Shown here: positions 1-10,935 of the stretch, in pieces | Layout of the letters: each line of letters starts with the position of its first letter | Position numbering within the stretch: the first letter of the stretch is position 1 | From: Opisthorchis felineus | Lineage: Eukaryota > Platyhelminthes > Trematoda > Opisthorchiida > Opisthorchiidae | NCBI GenBank assembly: GCA_004794785.1 | Contig: SJOL01006425.1 | Coordinates: 959,097 to 1,023,096 of the forward strand | DNA length: 64,000 bases | Direction of reading: 5' to 3' | Program-made: the position numbers and the translations under genes | Notes under the pieces: model-generated | What the model was told of the DNA's origin: nothing | Seen by the model: the letters and a program-made list of their open reading frames with translations, nothing else | Databases searched by the model: none

Positions 1-556
1 TCAAAAGGCATTCGCCGTTCTACGGATGATTCGGCGCACCTTGTCCCGTATTACTCGCATGGAATTCCAGATACTCTATGGGGCCTAAGTCAGACCGCCT
101 CTTAAATATGCCAACCAAGTTGTCTAGTCAGGATGCAAGAAGGACATAAACTTCATTGAGCGTGTTCAAGGAGCTGCTACGAAAATGGTTGCGGGCCTTA
201 AATCCGTGGACTACGAAATGCGTCTCACGGCGCTTGACCTCTTTCCCCTCGAGTATCGCCGCCTCCGAGGAGACCTAATTCTTACTTATGCCCTGTCTGA
301 ATAAGGTTTGGCCCACAGGTTTTTTACCGTTGAGCCAGCAAACACACGGCGGGGACATGGTAAGAAGACTTTCAAGCTAAGGGCGCACACCTTTATTAGG
401 CAGAATTTTTTCTCATTTCGTGTAATAGCTGCGTGGAATAACCTTCCTCCATCAGTTGTCTACGCTCCTTCTAGAACCCATTTCAAAGCACCATTAGACA
501 CTCTTTTATGCGAGTCCTGGTGCTTGCAGGCATACTGCCTCGCGCTGAAAAATTAA
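1..556 (+). pseudogene. 3' end of a CR1/jockey-like LINE reverse transcriptase ORF, decayed
   Basis: The reading from the window edge matches the C-terminal tail of non-LTR retrotransposon RT proteins: a YRRLRGDLI segment near 255-280, then RGHGKK, FIRQNFFSFRV and WNNLPPSVV between about 350 and 460. In this family the tail follows the RT and thumb domains, which would lie left of the window. A stop at about 300 splits the frame, and the part after it runs open from 308 to 556. The copy is therefore dead and 5'-incomplete here. Family assignment to CR1/jockey rather than another non-LTR clade is by motif memory only. Confidence 0.7.
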
Positions 557-1254
557 AGAGCAGTGCTACACCCTTTTTTCGCTTGTGTCTTTCAGGCGTA
601 CGACAGCCGCTGATTCTGCGTACCAATCCGTGGGTCCGTGAAGAACAAAACCGACCCAGGAAACTTGGGCTAAAGCCTCGATCACGTGTATCGATCCGTG
701 AAACCGTGAATCCGTCAGGAAGCCTCAAAGCGGAGGCGGTAAGCGAATCCTACACCAAAACAGCCTTACAGTTCGCAATTGGACACTTCAAATGCCATGA
801 GGCATAACTCGCCCGTGACTGGTCAAAAGACCGGTCGTTCTCCGGCCCATCATCATGACAAGCTTTGGTTGGTTAAAAGTATAGATCCACCAACCAATCA
901 CTTTCCAGTAGCTGTTGGATGCCGATTGCCAGTGTCGCGTTCGTGGGGCACGGAACTCACGGAGTATTGTCGTTGCGTAGACTTTAAACGGGCTTTTGAC
1001 CTGGGTTTGGGCGTTCAGTACATTCTGTGTACCGTTAACGGTTCTCACACTGAAATCGCCAGCTTGGGAGAACCAGTCCGAGAACTTTGCTGGGTTATTG
1101 TCGTTATTACAACCCCAGCGCACGTAAGCCATGAATCGCACAATCACAACAAACCTCACGCCACATCTGTCGTCGCCTGGTGCCCTCAGCTGGGTTACCT
1201 TAGTTGGCGCTTACAGCAGTCTACTGCTAATGCCTCCCGTCTTTCTGTTCCACA
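557..1254. repeat. Non-coding repeat-derived stretch with an interspersed repeat at about 890-1130
   Basis: No convincing gene. The segment of roughly 890-1130 is similar, in the same orientation, to about 31440-31680: both carry the pattern GCCG(A/G)TTGCCA, then TTGGGCGTT, then a T-G-T-A-CC-TT motif, in the same order and spacing. It may be an LTR, a LINE untranslated region or a MITE; no coding or terminal structure decides this. Short open frames here overlap on both strands and look like noise. Confidence 0.45.
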
Positions 1255-2350
1255 TAGGTGAACTAATGAAACGAACGCTGGAAGGTTTCCAAATCCCTGG
1301 TGTTCAAATGGAGTCTGACGAAGACACTGTCGATCTGGAATATGCAGCCCACGTCGTTCTCGTTTTCGAAAAGGAGGAGAAGGCGCAATTGTTTTTGGAT
1401 GAAATGACAAAAGTTATCCCGTCTTTTGGTATGCACTTAGCACCCCCAAAGCTTAAGGTCATGCTTCTGAAGTAACTGAACACGTTACTGGCAGCCAGGG
1501 GAGAGGCACTCGAAGTTGTGGAGCGTTTTACATATCTTGGAAGTTGTAGTAGCTTCGATTATAGTGTGACGGATGAGGTCAGTGCACGAATCTCCAAGGC
1601 TCTGGTCGCGTTTGCTAATTTGGGACACCTATGGCGTCAAAGCGGTGTATCCCTGAATCTCAAGGGACGTGTGTATCAGGCCACAGTGCGGGTTGTTTTG
1701 TTGTATGGCTGTGAGAGTTGGCCTGTCCGAGCAGCGAAACTGAGACGTTTTCAGGTGTTCGACTACCGTTGTCTCAGAACCATAGCTCGCGTGTGTTGGC
1801 GTTGGCGAATCCGTGACGATGCAGTTGGAAAGCGAGTTTTCGGTTGTGCGATGGGGATCTCCATTGAAGAATATGTCCAACACCGGAAGCTGCGTTGGTT
1901 AGGGCATGTATTGTGTATGCCAAACCACCGTTTACCAAAGAGTGCTGTTTTCCGTGCCCAGTTCAGAGTGGCGGAATCAGAGAGGTGGCCAATCCTTGAC
2001 CTGGCAGAGGGATATGAAAAAGATTACGAAACATCTGGGTGCTGTCGGTGCTACTCGCTTTTCAGGATGGAAACCGCGTGATCCCCACTGCTCCTGGTTC
2101 GAGACGCTGCAAGATATGGCTGCTAATCGATGTCAATGGCGTTCTTGTTGTCAGTTTCTATCCAGATTGCCTGAATGAGTGCCTGGAGATGTAGGCACCT
2201 CGGAATGACTGTAGTATGCTAGCATTAAGTCCCTTCCCCGACCTCTTATTTTTTCCACAATAAAGCTTTCAAATGAATCATGGTTGTGCGGCAGCGAAGC
2301 TTCAGTGTTGGACACTGATGTCTTGATGGTGATGATGATGATGATAGTAT
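1255..2350 (+). mobile_element. RTE-like LINE fragment (RT end, C-terminal region, 3' UTR and ATG-rich tail)
   Basis: Two reading pieces (about 1262-1474 and 1518-2081) follow the order of an RTE-like LINE. First comes the RT catalytic loop, here YAAH at 1341-1352 where active copies have YADD, followed by KAQLFLDE and VIPSFGMH. Then FTYLGS, LRHLWRQ-like GHLWRQ, VLLYGCESWPVRA, FDYRCLRTIARV and LRWLGHVL. Stop codons and frameshifts separate the parts, and both catalytic aspartates are gone, so it is inactive. The 3' non-coding part (2165-2350) ends in an ATG/GAT microsatellite-like tail. The same 3' sequence recurs at 49640-49830 (+) and 50445-50640 (-). Confidence 0.8.
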
Positions 2351-2364
2351 AACAGACACGAATA

Positions 2365-2590
2365 GTATAACGCACGAATCTCAAAGGCCAGAGTGGCTTT
2401 TACCAATTTTCGCCACTTGTGGCATGAAAACCACATATCCTTCTGTCTCGTAGGACGTGTATGTCAAACTACGGGGCGGGCTGTATGGTTGTACGGCCGC
2501 GATACTTAGCCACTTCCGGCGGAGGCTCGGAGAAGTCTTCAGATCTTTGACCACCGATGCCTCAGGGTCAGTCAGCCGGTTCACTTTTTC
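2365..2590 (+). pseudogene. Second RTE-like LINE fragment (C-terminal region)
   Basis: The + reading shows ARISKARVAF, then RHLW, GRVCQTT, a degraded LLYGCE-WP segment and FDHRCLR, the same C-terminal block as in the element just upstream. It begins immediately after that element's microsatellite tail, so it is either a second truncated copy or a rearranged part of the first. It contains in-frame stops. Confidence 0.6.
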
Positions 2591-2639
2591 AGTTCACAAA
2601 CCGTTCTTCTAGGGGCAATGGATTCAACTGCTTCAGCTT

Positions 2640-5490
2640 CATTCACCAAGAATGAGGTTAATAAGGTTATGAGAGCCATACATTGGAGGCGATGGCCCGA
2701 TTCGTTCATTGACGTCCAGTGGTTCTCTTTCTCTGTTGTGGCAGGGATTGAGAGCTACGTAGTGAAGGCGATAGCTTTGATGCAAGACCACCATTGGCTG
2801 CGTGACAAGCCATATCTGTCAGGGTCACTGGTTTGTCTCGTCCCGCGGCCTCAATTCGGTGAGATCACAATTACCAAGGCAACTGAGTTAACTAGTGGGG
2901 GCTTTCATGCCTCATTCCCAGTTCATCGACTGACCGTCCCTAGTTCGTCTCCATCCGACACAAGGCTGGGCGAAGAGGGCTGTACGAAGCAAACGGTCCC
3001 ATGACATACGAAACAGATGACCTAACCAGTGTAACCTGTGGAATGTGACCAGTTGACCTGTCAAGGGAGACTGAACGTTCCCTAAAACCATCTGGTGTAC
3101 TTCAGCGTTATTGACCTGGTGTACCCACCAGACTCGCGCAATGCTTAGGAGCAACCGATGACCAAATACAGAGAGCTTTTAAAGATCCTCTACACGAGAA
3201 ACCATGTTTCCGATCCATAAAGTAAGATACATCGGACCGTGGCACTGTTCGCTCAACCCTTTACAGTCATGCTGATGTCACGTCGGCGCCACAAATTTTG
3301 TAGGTTAGCAAACGCTGCCCTGGCTTTTCCAATTCTGGAACTGATATAGTCTTTCACCAGACCGTTGGAGCAGCAGCTGCCCATGTAAGCAAACTTTTAC
3401 ACTCCATTGATTGGTTCACCTGCAAGCATGAGGTCTGGATTTGATGCTACCCATTCCGACAGTAGCACTTTATACTTCGCGGTTGCGAAGCGCATACCGA
3501 ACTGTGCAGCAGAATTATTTAGGTTGCTTAAAATAGTTTTCATTTCCGAACTATCGGATCATAGAAGGGCAATACCGTCGGCATACTCAGTATCCTTAAG
3601 CGAATGCCCCGGTAGTACTTCGATCCGAGATGGTCTAGAGGCAGGTAAAGAAGACTCAAGCAACATATCGAGTATGAATTTAAAGGGGAAGGGTGACAGA
3701 AGACAGCCTTGCCTGACCGCACTAGATGTGGTAACCTCAGGTGAGAATTTGGCGTAGACACCTACGAGCCCAAGGAAGGAGGCATATAAACCCTTCATAA
3801 GAGAAAACCATTCAGAATGAACACCCTCCATCGTCCGTCACTGTCAGTTTCTGGCGATCAACTGATCGAGAAATACGACCATTGCTGGTCGTCGGAAAGA
3901 GTGACGCAGTTCCAGTATTTGCCGCAAGGTGAAGGTACGATCGATGCAACCCCCGTCAGGACAAAACCCAGCTTGATTTTCACAAGTCTGGCTCTCCTGA
4001 TGACGGATCAACCTGCGTAGGATAATGCCAGAGAACAACTTAGAAGCTCTAGTTACTAGACTGATGCCCCCTAGGGTTTTCGCATGGTGTTCTTGCACCC
4101 TTTTTAAATATGCAAATCGCCGTCGAGACGCTCCATTTCGCTGGAATTTGCTCCTTATTTCAGACATTGTGGAGTAGAGTCGTTAGGTTAGCGATGACGA
4201 ACTCGCCACCTTTGAAGGTTGTGGTGTGCAAACCGTCTGTTCCAGGTGCCTTGTTGCGCTGAGGCAATGGAACCGCAGGCTAGACTTCCGTCGACGACGG
4301 CGGGCTCGTATTAACATCTCACTCGGGTTTAGTTAGTCCTTCCAGAGAGTGAGTTAATGTGGCCCAGATGAACTTTTCTTCAAAGTGTCCAGCCGATCGT
4401 TCAAGGCGACGTTTCTGTGAATGTATTGAGGTCCCATCCTTTTCGGAGATCGTTTCTCTAACACGCGCCCTCGAACAAGTTGATCGGAACAGAGTGCGAT
4501 TTTTCCAAGTTGCAAAATACTTTTTTGTCTCCGTTTCCCGCCAGCGCTCTCTGTCATTCCTTAGGCTCTCCTTTATTCTGCTTCCGATGGATCTGCGCAC
4601 GCCAAGACAGTCATTTGTTGCTGGTATGGTTTTCCCGGCTTCAATCAGAGCTGCTGACCGAGATGAGATCCAGTGTCCGTTGGGGTGTGCGGGAACTGGG
4701 ACAGACGATTTCAAAGGCTTTAATCATAACTTTCACCTTTCTTCAGTCATCCAAATTTCCACTTTTCCCTCGGAGTTCTGAGAGCTTCTGAGCCAACTCA
4801 ACTCCATATCGTTGAGTTAAGTAGAGGTTTTCCGGTGGTGACCTGAATGGATTCGCATCAACCGGCGTGCTCCAGGGAGAAAGCGAATAGGTACGCGTGT
4901 CCGCACAACGTCGTAATCGGAATCAAAGAGTGTACTCCAAAACGAAGCTCTCCACCGGTAATTGATTGTCTCGTCGTCCACCTGAGTACACAACTGGTTT
5001 GCACTTAGTGACCTCCAAGTCACACGATATGGGCGCTTGCGCTGACTAGAAACAAATGATGTTCATCACGTAGTTAATGAAATCGGCGAGCGCCGGTCCC
5101 GAATCAGCGGATAAAATGGGCTTCCTCAGGACTTGGTCGGCCAACCTGAGCATTCATATCACCTGCCAGAATCACGGTGTCTATGTCACGGTGTTCTCGC
5201 TGAACGCAGTAAGCACGACAAACCTCGACAGAAGCTCTTTCTCAGCCTCAGAGTTGCTGTCTTTTGGAGTGTGCTGACAACCAAAAACACCATCTATGAT
5301 GTCGAGATGCATTGATCTTGATTGAACCAGTCAACCTGACCGCGCAGAGACGATTATTGACCGGAATCAAGTCCAGTAAGACGTACTCAGTCCTGAGGCT
5401 AAGCACAACTCACACCGTAAATACCGCGAGCCATTGCATCAAGATTACCAGACACACGAAGGGTAAAATGCTTGAAATATAGGTACTTAT
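2640..5490 (-). mobile_element. Long degenerate RTE-like LINE (endonuclease, RT and C-terminal region)
   Basis: Read on the minus strand from about 5490 downward, the parts occur in LINE order. The AP-type endonuclease is at about 5470-4820, with LLDLIPVN and ILAGDMNAQVGR near 5190-5130, and a DSDYDVVRTR segment near 4920. A linker follows (4714-4319). RT blocks lie from 4167 to 3560, with FSGIILRRLI, NQAGF, SSAVRQGCLLSPFPF and EYADGIALL. The C-terminal LHWLGHLFRM block is near 3050. The RT catalytic YADD is YADG at 3574-3585. Frameshifts and stops are frequent. This is the most complete LINE copy in the window but is dead. Confidence 0.8.
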
Positions 5491-6085
5491 TGGTTTGAAA
5501 TGCATGACCAAACTCGGGTGTGTGCGTGTTACGGAGACAAAATTCCTCGATCGAGAGAGAACAAGGTCTCAGCAAGGGCTACCTGCTCCCCAATTTGACA
5601 CAGAATACGGATGTTTGAAGGAGCAATGTGGAGCATATCCCTTGAATTTAATAAGAGTTTCTTTTTTATTCTACTGGGCAGAAGCTTAGATATGAATCAA
5701 CTATTAGGTGATTGACAGCTAAATAAATCAGAAGGACCGTGGTGAGGGACTGTGGGGATGACGGACCCTCCCTTGTCAGTTCTGACGTGACCTTATTTGA
5801 TATTTGAGTGGGCTCATCGGCAGCATTCTGCCTCTGATCGTTGATGTGTAATGCCTTCGGAAATATCCACTGAAATTATTGCTGCTTTTCGGTATTGTTC
5901 CTCTGAGTTCTAGCACCTCTAATTCATATATCTATCATCCAAACAGTACGTAGTCAAAAAGGCAAATGGTCTAAGGAGACGTGTGTCGTGTGAATAACGT
6001 GCTTATTCGAAGTGCAAGCTGGGCCAACAAAGAGCGAGTAGCAGTTATAAGCTACCGTGGAAAAGGGGATGCCGTCAGAAAACAG
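5491..6085. other. No recognisable feature
   Basis: Only short random-looking open frames. I see no terminal repeat of the flanking LINE or gypsy elements here. Confidence 0.5.
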
Positions 6086-6099
6086 TCGACATGGAAACG

Positions 6100-7210
6100 T
6101 TTGTTTGGAGGCAGCCTTCCTGACACCTTTTGAAATCAGGACTGCAACCGCGGGTTCGCCTGCATCGACTTAACCTGAGTTCGAACGCGATCAGTCTGCC
6201 TCCTCGGCATACAAATGGTTGCAGCGTCTGGAACGACATTCGTTCCGAAGGATTCAGTTCTCGATGGAAGTTCAAACATGTCTACCAAAACACAGAATGA
6301 CAGAACTGGATCGCGTGTATACATTACAGACAGAAATGAAGGGCGCAGCTGATTTGCATGGTGAACCCAAATGGAGGAAGACACATCAACTTCCAATGTT
6401 TCATGTCCTGTATTGTGCATAATACATCCTTATTTTTATTTCTGGTAACCACTTCAATAATTCTTTGCTAGCACGGGCTGACATGGCACCAACAGGCTTA
6501 TCAGCACCGTGGTGACGGTTAAACGGTGATTCCATAATGGTGTTTCTAGCGGTTGATGGACATGGAGCTGAACTAATGACGTCAACAGGTTGGCGGATTT
6601 GTCCAATTACCAGTGCTTCTGGAAACGAACTACTGTTCGGCACGTTGCGACTTGATGTTGCCCTATAGCTCAGCAGAAGCGTCTCGATTATTTCCAGTAT
6701 AATACTCCACTTTGAGCTTAAATAGTGCTCTCTTGATAATGTTCACAGATCGTCCAACCCGGTTGTTGAACTGCGGATGGTATGGCAGCGTCCAGATGCG
6801 CTGGGTACCGGAACTTCAAAACGACTGTACACCTATTTCCTGACTTTAGAGTAGTTCCGCTTCAAATGATGCGTTGCATGGGTACTACTTGCAGCCATTT
6901 GCCATAGGCATCTACTAGAAGTGACGTTGCCCACCGATCGAACCACACAAAGTGGAGACCACGGGCTTTCCGGCACAAGTCATGAGGATGATTCTCTTTC
7001 TCAAATGGATTTGGACGAAAATTGATATTTGGAACATGTGCAAACGAGTTCCTGCAGCTGTTCGTCCATACTGGGCCAGTAAACGTGGCTGCAGGCCAAC
7101 GCCTTCATACGATTAATTCGAGGATGCCTGAAATGAAATTGTGTAAGAACCGTGTGTTGTAGTTCAGAGGACACAATACACGTTCGACGAAAAGTATACA
7201 AAGTATGCAA
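6100..7210 (-). pseudogene. Gypsy integrase relic
   Basis: The zinc-binding (H2C2) block reads FRHPRINRMKALACSHVYWP followed by a C-x2-C pair (CTCSKY, one Cys lost) at 7140-7010. The core region near 6970-6880 has VDAYGKWLQV, matching the DAYSKWPEV-type segment. A C-terminal block near 6390-6290 (EVDVSSSIWVHHANQLRP) resembles fluke gypsy integrase tails. In-frame stops occur throughout. Confidence 0.75.
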
Positions 7211-7489
7211 TCTCAGAAAGAGAGCATCGATATTGAAAGGACGTCTAAAGTTGACTGTTGGGACAAGTCGGCAGCCAGCGTGTCCCTTAAAAGTGGATCA
7301 CCTGAAGCAAGGATTCATGCAGTGTAACCTCACGGACCAGAGCGGAGGTGATTGGAAGTGCTCCAGATGCGGCAGTTATCACAATATGAACTTCTGGCCC
7401 CACCGATGCCGACGTAACGTCTGCATCATCGGATTATCTGCTCTGATAATCCACCACTCTTCTCTTCACGTCAGTCTGACCTATGGTTC

Positions 7490-8070
7490 GGTTGATTGGT
7501 ATTTGATAAAGAAATCACAGCCTAGAAACATGGTTACCCGGTATTGCAAACGTTTGGCTGTGTAAACTGCGGTGCCTTTCTTTGGTCCGAAAACACTAAG
7601 GAGAAATTTATGGTCATTGGCGAGAATGAAATAACGCTCATAGCATTTTGTGGAACATTTTGATGGTGAATACAAGTGCCAAGGCTTCCTCTCGATTTGG
7701 CCATACTTGTGCCCAATAAGTGTTAAAGATCTGGTTGCGTGAGCTATAGCTTTTTTTCATTTCTATCCGGGAACTATAACATTAACAATACAGTGGTTCA
7801 ACTGTAGCGCCATTTCGGTGCACAACTACCAGGCCACCCGAAGGAAGCACGAGGACTGAGATACTGCCAGGTTGCCCAAGCCTAGACAGGAGTAATCGAG
7901 ATTCAGAGGTTTGCTTCGGACCATGGACCTTCCGGTTAATAAGTTCACGCCCTAACCACCTAGCTATCTCGAACTCGACGAAAACATGGGAAGTGACTGC
8001 TCCAATGCCACAGTTGGATGCGTTTGACACAACATTGAGGGGGAAGTAAATTGAAATGAATGGAGAGATG
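7490..8070 (-). pseudogene. Gypsy RNase H relic split by a SINE
   Basis: The first half reads SNASNCGIGAVTSHVF just upstream (minus sense) of position 7990. The second half resumes below 7745 with KYGQIE and then NDHKFLLSVFGPKKGT, YTAKRLQ and KYQST. These are the usual gypsy RNase H blocks (D-A-S, E, TDHK-L). Between them lies a tRNA-derived SINE (7786-7990), which explains why the domain is interrupted. Confidence 0.75.
7786..7990 (-). mobile_element. tRNA-derived SINE, family A, inserted in the gypsy RNase H
   Basis: On minus the copy begins with a pol III A-box-like TAGCTAGGTGG and about 30 bases later has a degraded B-box-like GGTCCGAAGC. It then runs through CTAGGCTTGG, GTGCTTCCTTCGGGTGGC and ACCGAAATGG. 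The same order occurs at 58078-58245 and 59212-59392, all on minus. A-box/B-box spacing of this kind is the hallmark of tRNA-derived SINEs. Target-site duplications were not resolved by eye. Confidence 0.75.
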
Positions 8071-8129
8071 GTCAGAAGTATTTAGTACTTTTACCTTGTC
8101 AAATGCAGATGGATATTCGTGTTACAGTT

Positions 8130-8890
8130 CAACGGCGCATCTTTTTTGAAAGATGGTTTAGTGGATGACGAACAGAATGCATTTCTGGCAAAAATGCACT
8201 GTAATGGGTTATCAGAAAGGATTGTAGGGTTGATAGATCTCTCCGACTGCCATCAGTTGTACAGCTGAAATATTCTCTGGACCAGGAAAGATGCACCCTT
8301 GTCCGCACGGAAATGAAAACCATAACCGTGAATTTGATAGGGAACACAAGTTAAGCTATGAAACAGTTCGCGCTCTGTGGAACCGGTGACAATGATGTCA
8401 TCCAAGTGAACGCCAGCTTCTTTTTAGCCGGTGGGCATTGCGTCTATTGTCTGCTGGATTGTGGTTGGTGCGACTTTACACCAAGTAGCAGGCGGTTAGG
8501 TTGGACTAAACTGGAGTGTGCGTTGCTTGACAATAGTTCTTTGGAATCATTTGCGACGTCTATTCAGGGGTAAACGTCAGTAAGACCAAGCTTCGCGAAG
8601 CATGTTCCACTGCCTAGCTTCGCAAATAAATCTGGCACGGGTTTTGGATACTGAAGTAGTGAGTACATACACAAATTTCGCCATTCGTTTTCTTGACGAC
8701 AGAGGTAGGAGCCACCCATAGTGGGCAGTTGTCAGGCTGGCTAACCCCGGGTTGTCGAAGATGTTCTGATTCTGCTTGCCTCGTTGCTAGAGCAGCTCAT
8801 GTTACGGGACACTTCTGCCTGAAATCCGGTTCGCCCACCCGAATGCAACCTGAGACTGGTCTTGAATTTAGTGAAACACCCAATATCATT
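8130..8890 (-). pseudogene. Gypsy reverse transcriptase relic
   Basis: Read on minus, the region starts with a segment resembling the linker before the RT palm (FTKFKTSLRLHSGG). It continues through a degraded palm and reaches EAGVHLDDIIVTGST, the catalytic loop; HLDD is encoded at 8397-8408 where Ty3/gypsy enzymes normally have YLDD or YVDD. After that come FLITHYSAFLPEM and RHPLNHL, the RT-RNase H connection. Several frameshifts separate the blocks. Both catalytic aspartates of the loop remain, but the frame does not. Confidence 0.75.
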
Positions 8891-9470
8891 TTGAAAAACA
8901 TTGCTAGGCCCTGTTAGAAAATTGTCCGTGAAGTGTTTTGCAATGTCCGTGACAGAAATGTAATGTAAACTACTATAGAGTTGCCAAAGGATCACCGGAA
9001 GGATAGAGTTTCTCCATCTAATCAAGTCCAAGTAGGTAGACAGTGAGGCGGTCGATAAAACTGTATGCCCTTGAAGGATATCTTGCAAGTTATTTACAAG
9101 GTGCATAAGGTGATGCATTTTTAGCTCACTGGTCGCTGGTGGACCCAAGGAGCTTTGCAGTTAATTCCCACGTATAACTTGTGCTCACCGTCGTGTCCTA
9201 AGCGCTGCCAACGAACTGAGATATGGTCAGCGAAAAATGTTTTGTATTCCCTACAGGATGAAAAATCAACTTTGAATATGTCGGATACAGGTTTGGATGT
9301 TTTAGAAACCGCTGCCTGCAGAGAGTATCCCGAGGAGGAATGCGTGCGCCCTTTTTTGTATGTTGGCAGTGCTGGCCCTGGGAAGGTGGTAAGTTCAACT
9401 TGTGGCCCTGCTGACTGAACCTAGGACAAAATGTTTTCGGAAGGGACAAAAACATGAATCGTGCCACTCC

Positions 9471-10935
9471 TCACCAGTAGGCTGTGAGAGGCTTCTTTTC
9501 AGAAGCAACGGAAATGCGTTTTAGTGCTTGGATAAATTGATGTGGATGGTCCTGATGGCTGTTGTAACGTCGCAGTATCACGTCTAAGGTTGATTAAACG
9601 TTGGCACTCAGTGGCGAGTCCCTTTATGCATACCTTTTTATTGTTTGACTTTGGCGAGCAATTGTGTGCGAACGTCTGCTTCCTGGAAGACTGAAGATCA
9701 GCAACTAAAATCAGGCATTTGAATCGGTCCTCTTTTAGTGACTGGAGCTAAAAATTTTCGCACTCGTTCAAAATACCTGAAAAAGTAGCATGGTCGTCCG
9801 AACCACGCTTGGGCTACTTTAGACAGTTGTGCCAAACATTGAACAAGGTAGGTTGCTCACCGGAGATGTCACGAGTCTGTTTGTTTGAGTCTGTTGTTTG
9901 AGTCTGTATGTTTGAGGTCCAAATCTTTTGGCTACCGCGAAAGGATGAAGTTCACAAAACGTTCATTTTCAATATTACCAAGTTTTCGGACGTGAGATAG
10001 GCTTTTCGTGTGTCGCCTCGACTTTGAAAGGTATCTGAAAGGTATTTTCCCAACGTGTGCACCATGCTCCGGATGTGTGGTCGAATGCTGACTTACAGCT
10101 GAATTCCGATATCTCTGCGACTATTGCGTCGGTAGAGAACACTGTCTCGTCGCTGGGAAGTGATGCTGACGGTTGGATATTGAGCCTCTGCTTCAGAAGC
10201 CTAATAAATCGCAATAGCGATTGTTTAATTTGCGCCTGTTGTTACAGCATTTCTTTCAATGCGTCCGACGAAATCATCGTCAAAGTGGGACTCTGTTGCC
10301 AGTTGTTTTCTCTCCGGATTACAACACTGTTGCTGTCGATCAGGTAGCACGTAATTGAAAGAAAAAGGCCCCGATGGGATGTTTTTGGAGAATCCGCCTG
10401 TTAACTGTTTCAGTACTGTTTTCAGCCGCGGAACCAAAGCTTGTATTGGCTAAGCTGTCGCTGCCCTGTTCATGTGAATGAAAGCCCAAACGTAATGTCG
10501 TATGGACATCTAAATACCAGCAACGTCTGTCCGTTAATCCTTGTGACACACCTTTTGAAAATCGGAAGAAGTAATACACTCCTCGTAAGTCGGAGAGGGA
10601 TTCGTCATCCACGTCCACACCGCGGTTGTACCTTCTGCTCTACGGCGTGTCAAATCGACTATCGAACATCCAGACTCCCGTCAAGCAGTGTCCGCTTCTG
10701 GGAACAACCGAGTCGCAGTTTGTGTACACCTCGCGGCCAAAATCAGCCTGGCTAGCTGAAATCCCTAAAGGTTAAGTAACTGGTTTTCCTTCATGTGGAA
10801 TTCAGTCTAATTGTTGTCCAATAGCTATTAACCTTTCTTCCATTGACAAATTTCCTCCTTTACTTTTTAGCCCCTAATCCCAGTCCTTCAACCGGACTGG
10901 GAGTATCCTAATTAGCCCCCTCGAATCGTCAACTG
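9471..10935. other. Upstream region of the FAM91A1 gene; candidate acceptor before the start codon
   Basis: No coding feature is evident. Just before the gene, 10851-10870 has a pyrimidine-rich run ending in TTTTTAG, a good 3' splice-site match 66 bases before the first ATG. Because flatworms trans-splice spliced-leader RNA onto many mRNAs, this could be a trans-splice acceptor or the end of a 5' UTR intron. An in-frame stop at 10909-10911 limits the coding region upstream. Confidence 0.35.

Larger units (their letters stand above)
6090..9470 (-). mobile_element. Ty3/gypsy LTR-retrotransposon internal region, decayed and SINE-interrupted
   Basis: Minus-strand pol fragments occur in the gypsy order RT, RNase H, integrase between about 8890 and 6100. 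The stretch 9470-8900 should hold the gag end and protease but shows only weak resemblance. All domains are broken by stops and frameshifts. I found no flanking LTRs, primer-binding site or polypurine tract, so the ends are approximate. This is a genomic relic, with no capacity to move. Confidence 0.75.

Noticed and set aside
779..1261. 160-codon plus reading and its minus-strand counterpart
   Set aside because: Both strands are open across a repeat that recurs at 31440 without keeping either frame.
2618..3004. 128-codon plus reading
   Set aside because: It lies antisense to the 3' end of the long LINE copy and has no protein character.
7786..7990. Considered as a genuine tRNA gene because of A and B boxes
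   Set aside because: No cloverleaf with acceptor stem closure; the same body recurs twice, so it is a SINE.
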